The notes below the pieces were generated by a model that saw only the letters and a list, made by a program, of their open reading frames with translations, was not told the origin of the DNA and did not search any database. The translations under genes and the position numbers were made by a program. From Bacillota bacterium (GTDB lineage: Bacteria > Bacillota > Bacilli > Paenibacillales > Paenibacillaceae): a stretch of DNA of 64,000 nucleotides. This document shows, piece by piece, positions 34,801 through 42,722 of this stretch (its first letter is position 1; every line of letters starts with the position of its first letter). The stretch spans positions 7,056-71,055 of the forward strand of contig JAEWAQ010000072.1 in assembly GCA_023391635.1 (NCBI GenBank), read 5' to 3'.

Positions 34801-35213
34801 CCGATCGTGGATGACGTGTCTTTGCGCAGGTTCAGCTTCTGCGTGTCTTTCGTCAACGCCTTGACCTTCTTCGTGACCTTCACGTTCGCCGATTGCGTAA
34901 AGCCTTTATAAGTCACGACGATGGTCGTCGTTCCTTCCGCCTTGGCGGTGACCGTTCCATTATAGATCGATGCCACCGCCGGCTTCTCGCTGTTCCACTC
35001 GGCGTACACCGTCACGTTTTCCGTCGAATTGTCGCTGTAGATGCCGGTCGCCGTCAGCATCAACGTATCGCCGATTTCCAAAGTCACTTCGCTCGTCGAC
35101 AGGATCAACTTCGTCATCGTCGCGGTTGCCGCTCCGGCAGCCGGCACAAGGCCGATCATGGCCAGCAAGCCCGCCATCATGGCCGCTATCAGCTTTTTCC
35201 TCATTTTCTTCAA
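31878..35213 (-). CDS. Secreted multi-domain Ig-like (Big_2) protein, 13 repeats
   Basis: A 1111-residue exported protein made of a signal peptide (KKLIAAMMAGLLAMIGLVPAAGA) and 13 tandem Big_2-type domains of about 80-90 residues. Each shows the pattern of a W-[ST]-S tryptophan, VA-x-V-x-x-G, ITA/TGY-x-x-G-x-A-x-I and a Y-G-x-K strand. Domains 3-6 and 7-10 align as a block with shared linkers (DVDKT, LDIS, VSVDLP), so a four-domain unit was duplicated. No LPXTG or SLH motif is seen at the C-terminus, so attachment is unclear. The start is probably TTG 35213 behind AGGAGG; ATG 35204 is an alternative. An adhesive or structural role is inferred. Confidence 0.9.
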   Translation of the reverse strand: MKKMRKKLIAAMMAGLLAMIGLVPAAGAATATMTKLILSTSEVTLEIGDTLMLTATGIYSDNSTENVTVYAEWNSEKPAVASIYNGTVTAKAEGTTTIVVTYKGFTQSANVKVTKKVKALTKDTQKLNLRKDTSSTIGLTATYSDNSTENVADKAVWTSSDEKVATVVNGKVTGHGSGSAIITAAYGTKSVTVETSVELVSRLEASDSYISLLLKEKEPVTVTATYPDGTTRNVTSDATWTTSNEEVADVINGMLTGYGSGTATITASYGTKTATIKVDVDKTTKLDLDADEVFLHAKDTKKLKLTAQNTDGAVTDVTDNATWKSSNEAVAYVNKGTITAYKSGSAVITAEYNGKSVQANVDVDVARRLDISSSQITLRTGETASITLTATYANGSSENVTSKATWSSDNEDAAYAAKGVITAYKAGKAVIKGTYGGKSATASVSVDLPASLTTSSKSMNLEIGDKYQADAIAVYADDKEVIVTDEAVWSTSDETIATVKGGIITGMASGTATIVAAYGEQTVVMTVNVANAKRIEADKPKVSLVLKGSKTVKLTATYPDGSKKDVTALADWSSSDEAVAGAANGKITGNGAGTATITATYGTKTTTIAVDVDKTANLSVSEQSVFLRLNGEKQLQLTVNYADGRTAVVTDSASWSSSDEAVAFVSKGKITGYKSGTAIVKAEFNGKIVETIVDVETARNLDISPDKLAMKADEKYSVTLTATYADGTQENVTAKAAWSSDKEEIAFVRSGQITAYKMGAATIKGAYGGKSATVAVSVDLPDKLTVTSKTVNLDANGEHQSVATVSYANNETLVVTKDATWSTADAAIATVKDGLITGVAEGTTTVTVTYGGQTVKITVNVGLSDELDPSTRLVTLSGSDSQQVRLFATNADGVRQDVTNEAKWQSSKPNIADVRGGLIQAYGKGTATVSATYGGKSVAITVQVDQIARIDVSELGISLKAGNSKQVSVIVKFNDGKTKDVTAEAEWDTSNFRVATVKNGVITATGAGKATITAKYAGKSVRVAVDVNTLKYFETSVVSLTMKVGEQVQVKALATYSDQSEENVTKPALWESSKITVVTVKDGIVKANGKGKATITVSYGDKKTKIVVEVK

Positions 35214-35414
35214 GTGGAATCCAGACCTCCTGCTGTGAAGGGCGCGGGTACGAATCTAGCAGTCCATGCCCATAGATGCGTATATTATCGGAATTTCAGG
35301 GACGAAAGTTTAGGAAAAAGGTGGAAGCGGCGTTGGAACGATGCAGAAACTGGACTTGTTACAATTCCCGCTAACGCGTAAGATGGAAGTAATTCTAATG
35401 GGGGACCTATTCCG

Positions 35415-36557
35415 ATGCGCAAAAAAAGGATATTGCTGCTTTCCGAGGGCTTCGGCACCGGGCATACGCAGGCCGCCTATGCGCTGGCCGTGGGACTGCG
35501 ACAGCTGTCCCCGCGTATACAGTCGCGCGTCATCGAGGTCGGGACGTTCCTGAACCCCGTCATCGGGCCGCTCATTCTTGGAGCGTACCGGAAGACGGTA
35601 TCGAAGCAGCCGAAGCTAGTCGGTCGCATCTATCGCAGCAATTACGACCGGGCGTTGACCCGCGTGAAGCAGTTCGCGCTGCACAAAATGTTCTACAACC
35701 AGATGTCGGACGTCATCCGCCAGCTCAAGCCGGATGCCATCGTGTGCACGCACCCGTTTCCCAATGCCGTCGTGTCCCGGCTCAAGCGGCTCGGCCTCGA
35801 CATGCCCTTATATACGCTGATTACCGATTATGACGCCCATGCCACCTGGACGACGTCCGAGGTGAACGCCTATCTGGTGAGCACGCCTGCCGTGCGGGAC
35901 AAGCTGATCGTCCGCGGCGTCCCTGCGACCCAGATCGAAGTGACCGGCATACCGGTTCATCCGAATTTCTGGCATCCGCACGATCGGGCCGAGACGCTGA
36001 AGCAGTTCGATTTGCGGGATATGCCGACTGTGCTCGTCATGGGCGGCGGCTGGGGCTTGTTGTATGGCGAAGAGCTCCTCCAATACATGACGCGTTATGC
36101 CGACCGCGTGCAGCTTATTCTGTGCATGGGCAGCAACGAGAAGGCGCGGGAGAAGCTGCTGGAGGACGAGCGGTTTCACCATCCCAACATTCGCGTCCTC
36201 GGCTTCACCAAGGAAGTCAACAAGCTGATGGACGTCTCCGACCTGCTCGTGACCAAGCCCGGCGGGATGACTTGCACGGAAGGCATGGCCAAAGGCATGC
36301 CGATGCTGTTCTACGAGCCGATCCCGGGTCAGGAGGAAGAGAACGCCGAATACTTCATCAATCACGGATTCGGCGAGCTTATGACCGATACCGGCACGAT
36401 CGACCGCTGGTTCCGGCTCATTCAGGAGCCGTACGCGGCCGATCAGCACCGCGGCACGCTGCTTGCGCTGCGCAACGCGGAGTATCACCCGGCCAAGTGC
36501 TCGGAGGCGGTGCTAGCGCTGCTGGAGCAGCGTCTGGACGGTTTCCTGGATGCGTGA
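35415..36557 (+). CDS. UgtP/MGDG-synthase-like diacylglycerol glycosyltransferase
   Basis: A 380-residue GT28 protein. The N-terminal MGDG-synthase domain has RILLLSEGFGTGHTQAAYAL and THPFPNAVVSRL; the C-terminal domain has VMGGGWGLL, GFTKEVNKLMDVSDLLVTKPGGMTCTEGMAKGMPMLFYEPIPGQEEENAEYF, the nucleotide-sugar signature of the family. UgtP-type enzymes make mono- or diglucosyl-diacylglycerol for membranes and lipoteichoic acid anchors using UDP-glucose, which galU could supply. ATG 35415 follows GGGGGA. Confidence 0.9.
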   Translation: MRKKRILLLSEGFGTGHTQAAYALAVGLRQLSPRIQSRVIEVGTFLNPVIGPLILGAYRKTVSKQPKLVGRIYRSNYDRALTRVKQFALHKMFYNQMSDVIRQLKPDAIVCTHPFPNAVVSRLKRLGLDMPLYTLITDYDAHATWTTSEVNAYLVSTPAVRDKLIVRGVPATQIEVTGIPVHPNFWHPHDRAETLKQFDLRDMPTVLVMGGGWGLLYGEELLQYMTRYADRVQLILCMGSNEKAREKLLEDERFHHPNIRVLGFTKEVNKLMDVSDLLVTKPGGMTCTEGMAKGMPMLFYEPIPGQEEENAEYFINHGFGELMTDTGTIDRWFRLIQEPYAADQHRGTLLALRNAEYHPAKCSEAVLALLEQRLDGFLDA

Positions 36558-36606
36558 TTGGCGGAAAATGGAGACATTCAAAAACTGAGGGGCAGGCAAG
36601 GGAGGT

Positions 36607-36927
36607 GTGAGGGTACTGCAGGAATTTACGAAGCGTGTAATCGAGATCATTCGCAGCATCCCGCCCGGAACGGTCATGACGTACGGGCAAGTTGCCGCCT
36701 GCGCGGGCAGCCCGCGGGCCGCCCGGCAAGTGGTGCGGATTCTGCATTCGATGAGCGAGAAATACGGCTTGCCATGGCACCGGGTCATCAATGCCAAGGG
36801 CGAAATCGCCTTGCAGGAGCCCATGTACCGCGACATGCAGATCGGACTGCTGGAGGATGAAGGCATCGAAGTATCGCGCGGCGGGAAGGTGGACTTGGAG
36901 CGGTATCGGGCGGAGGAACCGCTTTAA
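36607..36927 (+). CDS. Alkyltransferase-like (ATL) protein
   Basis: A 106-residue protein with only the DNA-binding domain of O6-alkylguanine-DNA alkyltransferases. The active-site motif PCHRV of that family reads PWHRV (Trp57), so the acceptor Cys is missing, the hallmark of ATL proteins. These bind O6-alkylguanine and flag it for nucleotide excision repair instead of repairing it. The GTG start at 36607 is preceded by GGGAGG at very short spacing. It follows the UgtP-like gene by 49 bases and may be co-transcribed. Confidence 0.88.
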   Translation: MRVLQEFTKRVIEIIRSIPPGTVMTYGQVAACAGSPRAARQVVRILHSMSEKYGLPWHRVINAKGEIALQEPMYRDMQIGLLEDEGIEVSRGGKVDLERYRAEEPL

Positions 36928-36968
36928 CCTCTCTCCGGAATGAACGAATTACCTATCTAATCATCTTA

Positions 36969-37697
36969 TTATGCATATCTGACTTGATTTTTATATCGTT
37001 CAAAAAGCTCCTTGTTGTTGCTGTCCCCTTCATCCTGATTCGCACTGATGAATATCGGCGGCACGATATTGCGTTGCAATAACCGACCAATAATCTCAAT
37101 AATGATCGCTTGTGCAATGAGTATGCCGCCAATGGTTGAAGTTGGGCCGATTTTTTGTTTCATTCCTTGCAGTTGGATCGTGGCGTCACCCAGAACCCCG
37201 CAATTATCGATCACAATATCCGCTACATCAAATAATTTCTTCCCGCTTGGATGACGGGAGGCTGCTTTTGTCGAATGCTCCACGCTCGTTATTGCCACTA
37301 CTTTCAACCCGCGTTTTCTTGATTCCATTGCGACTTCAATTGGAACTGAGTTGATACCGGAATTAGAGATTACAATAATGACTTCCGATTCTTGCAACGC
37401 GTATCCTTCCAATAACACTTCTGCATATCCTGATAGTCTCTCAAGCGAGGTTGCTCTTCCAAAGTTCAGTTCCATCAATGAATCCTCGAGCATTGCATTC
37501 ACACACGCCAATCCGCCTGCTCGATGAAAAATATCCTCTGCGATCATGTGGGAATGGCCGCTTCCAAACACATGAAGCACTCCGCCGTCTGTAATCGAAT
37601 CGGCGGCCAATTGAGCAGCCTCTTGAATGGCATTTGCCTGACTAGTGGAAATCTGATCGATTAAATGATGAAGGTTTTGAACATAGGTATCCAGCAT
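36969..37697 (-). CDS. SIS-domain sugar isomerase-like protein
   Basis: A 242-residue SIS-fold protein with GGVLHVFGSGHSHMIAEDIFHRAGG, VIIVISNSGINSVPIEVAMESRKRG and a C-terminal helical region. Such proteins bind phosphorylated hexoses or hexosamines; this type (UPF0309-like) occurs in amino-sugar operons. It is the last gene of the hexosaminide operon, separated from the ROK repressor by a MITE. It may act on the phosphorylated hexosamine; no reaction is established by sequence. Confidence 0.85.
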   Translation of the reverse strand: MLDTYVQNLHHLIDQISTSQANAIQEAAQLAADSITDGGVLHVFGSGHSHMIAEDIFHRAGGLACVNAMLEDSLMELNFGRATSLERLSGYAEVLLEGYALQESEVIIVISNSGINSVPIEVAMESRKRGLKVVAITSVEHSTKAASRHPSGKKLFDVADIVIDNCGVLGDATIQLQGMKQKIGPTSTIGGILIAQAIIIEIIGRLLQRNIVPPIFISANQDEGDSNNKELFERYKNQVRYA

Positions 37698-37730
37698 ATT
37701 GTTGCTCTCCCATTCAGAAAGTCAGGATTT

Positions 37731-37889
37731 AGGGACTGTTGCGAAATAAAGTGAAGGATATCCCGCAGGATTTTGTCGGAGTACAAGGAAGCGAAACCGC
37801 CGCGTAGTGGAGCTACGCAAGGTTGAAGCTGACGCAGTAATCCGGCAAAAGACAAGGGATAGACGAACATTTATTGCGTAACAGTCCCT
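37731..37889. mobile_element. Palindromic MITE-like element (about 159 bp)
   Basis: Terminal inverted repeats of 20 bases match at 18 positions (37731-37750, AGGGACTGTTGCGAAATAAA; complementary to 37870-37889). Further pairing runs inward: TTTTGTCGG (37771-37779) with CCGGCAAAA (37842-37850), and a central GCGTAG/CTACGC hairpin (37802-37818). All pairs share one centre near 37810, so the element is one long imperfect hairpin. It has no ORF. Flanks are TTT on the left and TTAA on the right, so a TTA/TA target duplication is possible. The right end abuts the ROK repressor stop codon. Confidence 0.8.
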
Positions 37890-39091
37890 TAAGTCGGGTT
37901 GGGCTGAAATGATTTAGACAGCATAATCGTTGCAGCACCGATGGCAATACTTCTTTCTCCGAACTGTGCGGTTACGATTTCTGGCACGAAACCCGCGTAA
38001 GTCGGATGCATATTGTTATAGGTAGCTTGTATCGTATTGAGAAATTCGGAACTTGTGGCAATAATCGCGCCTCCGACGATAATCTTCTCAGGGTCAAAAA
38101 TTCGCACCAAATCATACAAGGTTTTGCCAATATGAACAGCTGCTTCCTCCACGATCTCTAGCACTTCTATATTACCTTCCTGAACAGCGAGTGTTACGTC
38201 CCGCATGGACGTTTCAATCTGCTTGGTTGTAAATTTTTCCTTTTTAATCAAATATTCTCTAAATTTAGTCAAGATCGCCCGCTCGCTGGAAATAGCCTCC
38301 AAACAACCATGCTTTCCACAATTGCACAAGGGGCCTTCCGGATCTACTATAATGTGTCCCAAATCACCCGCCAATTGGTTTGAACCGCGATACAACTGGC
38401 CATTCATCACAATGCCGAGTCCAATGCCGCTCCGAAAACCGAGACAGAGCATATTCTGGCTGCCGCCGTCCAACCATTGTTGTCCAAAAGCCATTGCACG
38501 CATATCATGCTCAACCAGAACCGGAGCATGAAACACATCCTCAAGCTTCTGAGCAAGCGGAACATTCTTGAAATGGGTAAAGTTACTCGCGTAAATGGCA
38601 AGGCCTTGATCCGAGTCTACCTTGCCGGGGAAGGATACGCCGATCCCCGTCAATCTGTCCTGACAATGTGGATGCAGCGTTAAAAGTTCGCGGATGCCCG
38701 TGACGATGTTCTGATTAATCGCATCTGTCCCCAGGTCAGACGAACATGGTTTTCTGATCTCATCAACCAACGCCCCTGATAAGTCCAGGAGTACAATCAG
38801 AATTTCGCTAGAATGCAGGTCGACTCCAATGGCATAAGCGCCCTTAGGGTTAAGCTGCAACAAGGTAGCTCTTCTGCCACCCTTAACGCCAGACTCTTCC
38901 ATGCCGGTTGAATGAACAAGCCCATCCTCCAAATACCCGTTCACAATTCTGAGGATGGTAGATGGCCGCAGCCCCAAAATGTTTGCAATCTTGGCTTGCG
39001 ATATCGGCCCCATGCGTCTAATAATATCCAGGACACCTGTTCTGTTAATATCATGCATGAAAGCCGGATTGCCAGTAATGGATTTATACAT
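37889..39091 (-). CDS. ROK-family transcriptional repressor (NagC/XylR-type)
   Basis: A 400-residue regulator with an N-terminal winged helix (INRTGVLDIIRRMGPISQAKIANILGLRPSTILRIVNGYLEDGLV) and a ROK sugar-binding domain with AIGVDLHSSEILIVLLDL, LAGDLGHIIVDPEGPLCNCGKHGCLEAIS (His plus Cys zinc site). ATG 39091 has AAGGAG upstream. Its stop is at the edge of the MITE, which may have altered the C-terminus slightly. It is encoded in the operon it presumably controls, through the 25-bp palindrome at 45695. Confidence 0.9.
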   Translation of the reverse strand: MYKSITGNPAFMHDINRTGVLDIIRRMGPISQAKIANILGLRPSTILRIVNGYLEDGLVHSTGMEESGVKGGRRATLLQLNPKGAYAIGVDLHSSEILIVLLDLSGALVDEIRKPCSSDLGTDAINQNIVTGIRELLTLHPHCQDRLTGIGVSFPGKVDSDQGLAIYASNFTHFKNVPLAQKLEDVFHAPVLVEHDMRAMAFGQQWLDGGSQNMLCLGFRSGIGLGIVMNGQLYRGSNQLAGDLGHIIVDPEGPLCNCGKHGCLEAISSERAILTKFREYLIKKEKFTTKQIETSMRDVTLAVQEGNIEVLEIVEEAAVHIGKTLYDLVRIFDPEKIIVGGAIIATSSEFLNTIQATYNNMHPTYAGFVPEIVTAQFGERSIAIGAATIMLSKSFQPNPT

Positions 39092-39183
39092 AACGAGCTC
39101 CTTAAACCCACAAATATGATGAGGATCGCCCAGTGAACCAACTATCGGATAGAAGTTGATCTCACTGAGCAACCCTTGGTTAC

Positions 39184-39216
39184 AATATACCTTATTCGCG
39201 AGCGAAAAGGTATATT
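39184..39216 (-). terminator. Intercistronic hairpin after the binding-protein gene
   Basis: A 15-bp stem with one bulged base (AATATACCTT...AAGGTATATT, inner TTCGC/GCGAA) starts 10 bases after the binding-protein stop. On the minus strand no T-run follows, so it is more likely an RNA stabiliser or partial attenuator that sets the ratio of binding protein to the downstream repressor. On the plus strand a TTTTT follows. Confidence 0.6.
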
Positions 39217-39225
39217 TTTACATGC

Positions 39226-40797
39226 CTAATTCTTCTCCATTCGGGCATATGCCTTTGATGCCAAGTCTATCATGTCGTTCATGCCTAATTTCTCGAGCTC
39301 TGCTACATACTGATCCCATTCATCAAAGCTGCGGTCACCCAGAATAAACTTCACAATATTCTCCTCGACGTGCTTAAGAATATCCGCTTTCTTAATTGAC
39401 GAAGCACTTTGTTCCGCCTCAGTCAATTGCGGTTTGGTCTTATATTCTTCGTAATAATTTCCTTCCCACGCTTGCTTATACGCATCCTTGACTTCCTGTA
39501 CCGATGGCACCAACCATGCATTAAAATCATACCAGATATATTGGGCATTCGTTGACCAACCTGTTTCTGTACGCATAGCCGATACATCCAAAAACTTGGG
39601 ATTCATTTTTCTCTCGCCGTTTTCTTTCACAAAAAGCTCTTCACCCACACCCCAACTGACTACTTCCCGTGCTTCTTCCGTATAAAACCAGTCATAGGCG
39701 GACAATATATCGACAATCTTGTCCGACTTGGCCGAGAAGCTCAAGCCCTGCTCCAACACATGGTGAAACACGTTTTTGTTCATTCCTGCCACACCGGCCG
39801 GAGGCGGCATGAATTGGTAGGTAAAGTCCGGATTCGTTTGGCGCATGGTCGTGGTATAATAATCGATCTGAGCAATATAATCCGCTGTCATAAAAGTGCG
39901 ATCCGTAGAAACCAAGTTCGTATACTGCGCCAAATCAAGCGTGACCCAATCCGGCGGCATCAGTCCATCTTTATAAAATTTGTGGTAATACTGAAGCATC
40001 AGCTTGAAATTATCGTCAGCCGGTCCATAATGAACCTTCCCCGATTCATCCTGGTAATAGCCGTTTCCATACCAACGGAAGGAGGCAGTGCCAAATTGCG
40101 GTGCGGCCCATGTTATCATATTGCCAATCCCGGCCCAGATCGTAAACGGATAGCTGTCTGGATACAATTGTTTCAACTTCTTGGATACTTCATAGAGTTC
40201 ATCCCAGGTGGTTGGCGGGGTTAATCCATGTTTTTTGAAAATATCTGCGCGATACATCCAGGTAATCCGGTTCGCCTCGCCGAATCCTTCGTTGGGAAGC
40301 ATATACATGGCCCCGTCAGATGCCAACCAAGAGCTTGCAATATTCGGGTATTTTTTCATCCATGCTTGCAAGTTCGGCATATATTCAATGTAATCCAGAA
40401 TGTTGGCGAAAACCCCTTGCTGGCCGAATATGTTGGCGTCATCCAGATTCCCCATATAGACGATGTCAGGCAGCGTGCCGGAGGCAATATACAGGTTGAT
40501 CGCTTCGCCCATAGATCCGGACGGCGATTCAACCTTTATTTGAGCGCCAAGATTCTCCTCAATCCAATTGGCCATTTTCCAATCTTCCTTGTACGGCCAG
40601 GAACCATGCGACCCGAGAAGCATTGTAAACGTCTGTTCTTTTTGTTCGCTCTTCGCTTGTTCTTTCGTAACCCCTGTGTTATTTTCCCCGTTGGCCTTGC
40701 TTCCTGCAGTGTTGTCATTGGAACCTTTCGTACATCCCGCCAATACCAGAATAAATACGAAGGCAATCATCCAGACCGATACCATTTTCTTCCTCAT
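39226..40797 (-). CDS. Extracellular sugar-binding lipoprotein (LplA-like)
   Basis: A 523-residue solute-binding lipoprotein. The signal peptide ends in the lipobox LAGC (Cys22). The body carries family features of CUT1 binding proteins such as VYMGNLDDANIFGQQGVFANI and NIVSWGVGEEL-like C-lobe segments. It lies downstream of its two permeases and upstream of the repressor in the same operon. Function: capture of a hexosamine-containing oligosaccharide, inferred from the linked GH20 gene. Confidence 0.9.
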   Translation of the reverse strand: MRKKMVSVWMIAFVFILVLAGCTKGSNDNTAGSKANGENNTGVTKEQAKSEQKEQTFTMLLGSHGSWPYKEDWKMANWIEENLGAQIKVESPSGSMGEAINLYIASGTLPDIVYMGNLDDANIFGQQGVFANILDYIEYMPNLQAWMKKYPNIASSWLASDGAMYMLPNEGFGEANRITWMYRADIFKKHGLTPPTTWDELYEVSKKLKQLYPDSYPFTIWAGIGNMITWAAPQFGTASFRWYGNGYYQDESGKVHYGPADDNFKLMLQYYHKFYKDGLMPPDWVTLDLAQYTNLVSTDRTFMTADYIAQIDYYTTTMRQTNPDFTYQFMPPPAGVAGMNKNVFHHVLEQGLSFSAKSDKIVDILSAYDWFYTEEAREVVSWGVGEELFVKENGERKMNPKFLDVSAMRTETGWSTNAQYIWYDFNAWLVPSVQEVKDAYKQAWEGNYYEEYKTKPQLTEAEQSASSIKKADILKHVEENIVKFILGDRSFDEWDQYVAELEKLGMNDMIDLASKAYARMEKN

Positions 40798-40830
40798 TTG
40801 TTCTCACTCCTTATTGGTTTTACAGCCGAC

Positions 40831-41715
40831 CTACCCTTTTATAGCGCCAACCATAATGCCCTGCGTAAAGTATTTCTGCAAGAAAGGATATACAATTAAT
40901 ATTGGAACTGTCGATACGACAATCGCAGCATACTTAAGCGATTCCTGGATGACCATATTGTCCACCCCGACGCCGCTCGAATGCGCGTTGTCGAATTGAC
41001 CGGCGATCACGATATTCCGCAAGATCACTTGCAGCGGAAACAAGTTGCTATCACGCAGATAAAGCAGTGGCAGCATAAAATTATTCCACATGGCCACCGC
41101 ATAAAATAATCCGATGGTAGCAAACGCAGCATGGGACAACGGGATCACGACCTTGAAGAATATGCCCATCTCCCCAACGCCATCGATTCGTGCGGATTCC
41201 TCCAGCTCGACAGGCAAATGGCTGAAGAACGTTCTCATAATCCACAATAACCACGCGCTGACCAATGCGGGAAGAACCATCGCCCAGATCGTATCCATGA
41301 TGCCTATTTCCTTAACGACGAGAAAAGTAGGAATCATGCCGCCGCCAAAAAACATCGTGAACACAATATAAAGCGTAAATCCCTTGCGGAAAATGAGTTC
41401 CTTCTTCGACAACGCATAGGCCCCCAGCGCGGTAACCAGCAGCGAAAGTGAAGTGCCTATTGTCACATACAGGATGGTGTTCAGATAGGCCCACAAAATT
41501 CGTGGATCACTCAAAACAATGTCATACATTTTGAAATTGAGACCTTTAGGAAACCAACTAACCTCGCCTCGCATAACATGGATGCTGCTGCTCAGGGAAA
41601 CCGATATCATGTAAATGAAAGGATAAAGCGTGACCAGGACGACTAGCAGCAACAAGAAGGTGTTGACCACGGTAAATACCGAAATCTTTCGAAACAACTT
41701 GACTCCTCCTACCAT
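40831..41715 (-). CDS. Carbohydrate ABC transporter permease, LplC type
   Basis: A 294-residue permease with six spans, the family segment VTLYPFIYMISVSLSS, and the EAA loop ELEESARIDGVGEMGIFFKVVIPLS. It ends VYPFLQKYFTQGIMVGAIKG, the conserved LplC C-terminus. ATG 41715 with GGAG upstream is used; TTG 41697 behind GGAGGAG is an alternative. It overlaps LplB by 7 bases. Confidence 0.93.
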   Translation of the reverse strand: MVGGVKLFRKISVFTVVNTFLLLLVVLVTLYPFIYMISVSLSSSIHVMRGEVSWFPKGLNFKMYDIVLSDPRILWAYLNTILYVTIGTSLSLLVTALGAYALSKKELIFRKGFTLYIVFTMFFGGGMIPTFLVVKEIGIMDTIWAMVLPALVSAWLLWIMRTFFSHLPVELEESARIDGVGEMGIFFKVVIPLSHAAFATIGLFYAVAMWNNFMLPLLYLRDSNLFPLQVILRNIVIAGQFDNAHSSGVGVDNMVIQESLKYAAIVVSTVPILIVYPFLQKYFTQGIMVGAIKG

Positions 41716-42668
41716 AAGCTGTTCTCCGAGACCCTACGGCTAATCGCATTGGCGCTTAACAGAAAAATAAGGGCGATGACGCTGGTGAACATATCAATCG
41801 CTGCGGCATAACTGAAATTTCCACCAAGCAGTCCAACTCGATACACGTAGGTGCTCAATACGTCAGCAGTCGAATAAGTAGAAGGGTTGTATAGCAACAC
41901 CACCTTTTCAAAGCCGACTGCGATAAGACTGCCGACATTGAGGATGAATAGGATGACAATCGTCTGCGCGATCCCCGGCAAGGTGACATTCAACATTTTC
42001 TTCCATCGATTGGCCCCATCGATTTCTGCCGCTTCATACAAAGACGGGTCAATGGAAGACAATGCGGCCAGGTAGATAATGGCGCCGAAGCCAACTTGCT
42101 GCCAGATGCCGGAAACTACGAAGATGGAGCGAAACAACTCCGCCTTGATCAAAAAATTAATGGGTTGTAGACCAAACCATTCAATGATTTGATTAACCAG
42201 ACCCCCAGAGGGGGATAAAAACATGACCAGCATACTTACAACGACGACATTGGAAATGAAATGCGGGATATAACTTACCGTCTGAACAAACCGTTTAAAT
42301 GCAATATTTCTGAGTTCGTTTAACAATAAAGCCAAAAGGATCGGAGCTGGAAATCCAAACAAGAGCGAATAGAACCCGAGTAGAAATGTATTCCGTAATA
42401 AGACCCAAAAATCTTTGCTTTGAAAAAAGGTGATATAATGGCTAAATCCGACCCAATCGCTCGCCCAGACCCCCTTAAACAGACTGTAATTTTTGAACGA
42501 GATCACGATGCCAAACATAGGCAAGTAATGGAATATGGTGAAAAACACAAGACATGGCAGCAACATGAGCAAATAATATTTGCTGCGTGCCACTCTTTTT
42601 AGAAATTCAGGTTGCTTGCTTTGTGGAATTCTTGTTTCAGTCCCCTGCACCTGATGAACAGCAGCCAC
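41709..42668 (-). CDS. Carbohydrate ABC transporter permease, LplB type
   Basis: A 319-residue permease with FFTIFHYLPMFGIVISFKNYS and the EAA loop YEAAEIDGANRWKKMLNVTLPGI. GTG 42668 is behind AGGAGG. With the LplC and binding protein it forms the importer for the sugar that the upstream GH20 and kinase process. No ATPase gene is present, which suggests use of a shared MsmX-type ATPase. Confidence 0.93.
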   Translation of the reverse strand: MAAVHQVQGTETRIPQSKQPEFLKRVARSKYYLLMLLPCLVFFTIFHYLPMFGIVISFKNYSLFKGVWASDWVGFSHYITFFQSKDFWVLLRNTFLLGFYSLLFGFPAPILLALLLNELRNIAFKRFVQTVSYIPHFISNVVVVSMLVMFLSPSGGLVNQIIEWFGLQPINFLIKAELFRSIFVVSGIWQQVGFGAIIYLAALSSIDPSLYEAAEIDGANRWKKMLNVTLPGIAQTIVILFILNVGSLIAVGFEKVVLLYNPSTYSTADVLSTYVYRVGLLGGNFSYAAAIDMFTSVIALIFLLSANAISRRVSENSLW

Positions 42669-42722
42669 GGTTTGCTCCTCCTATTCACAGATTGGAAATC
42701 ACCGATCCCTGACATGCGGTCC

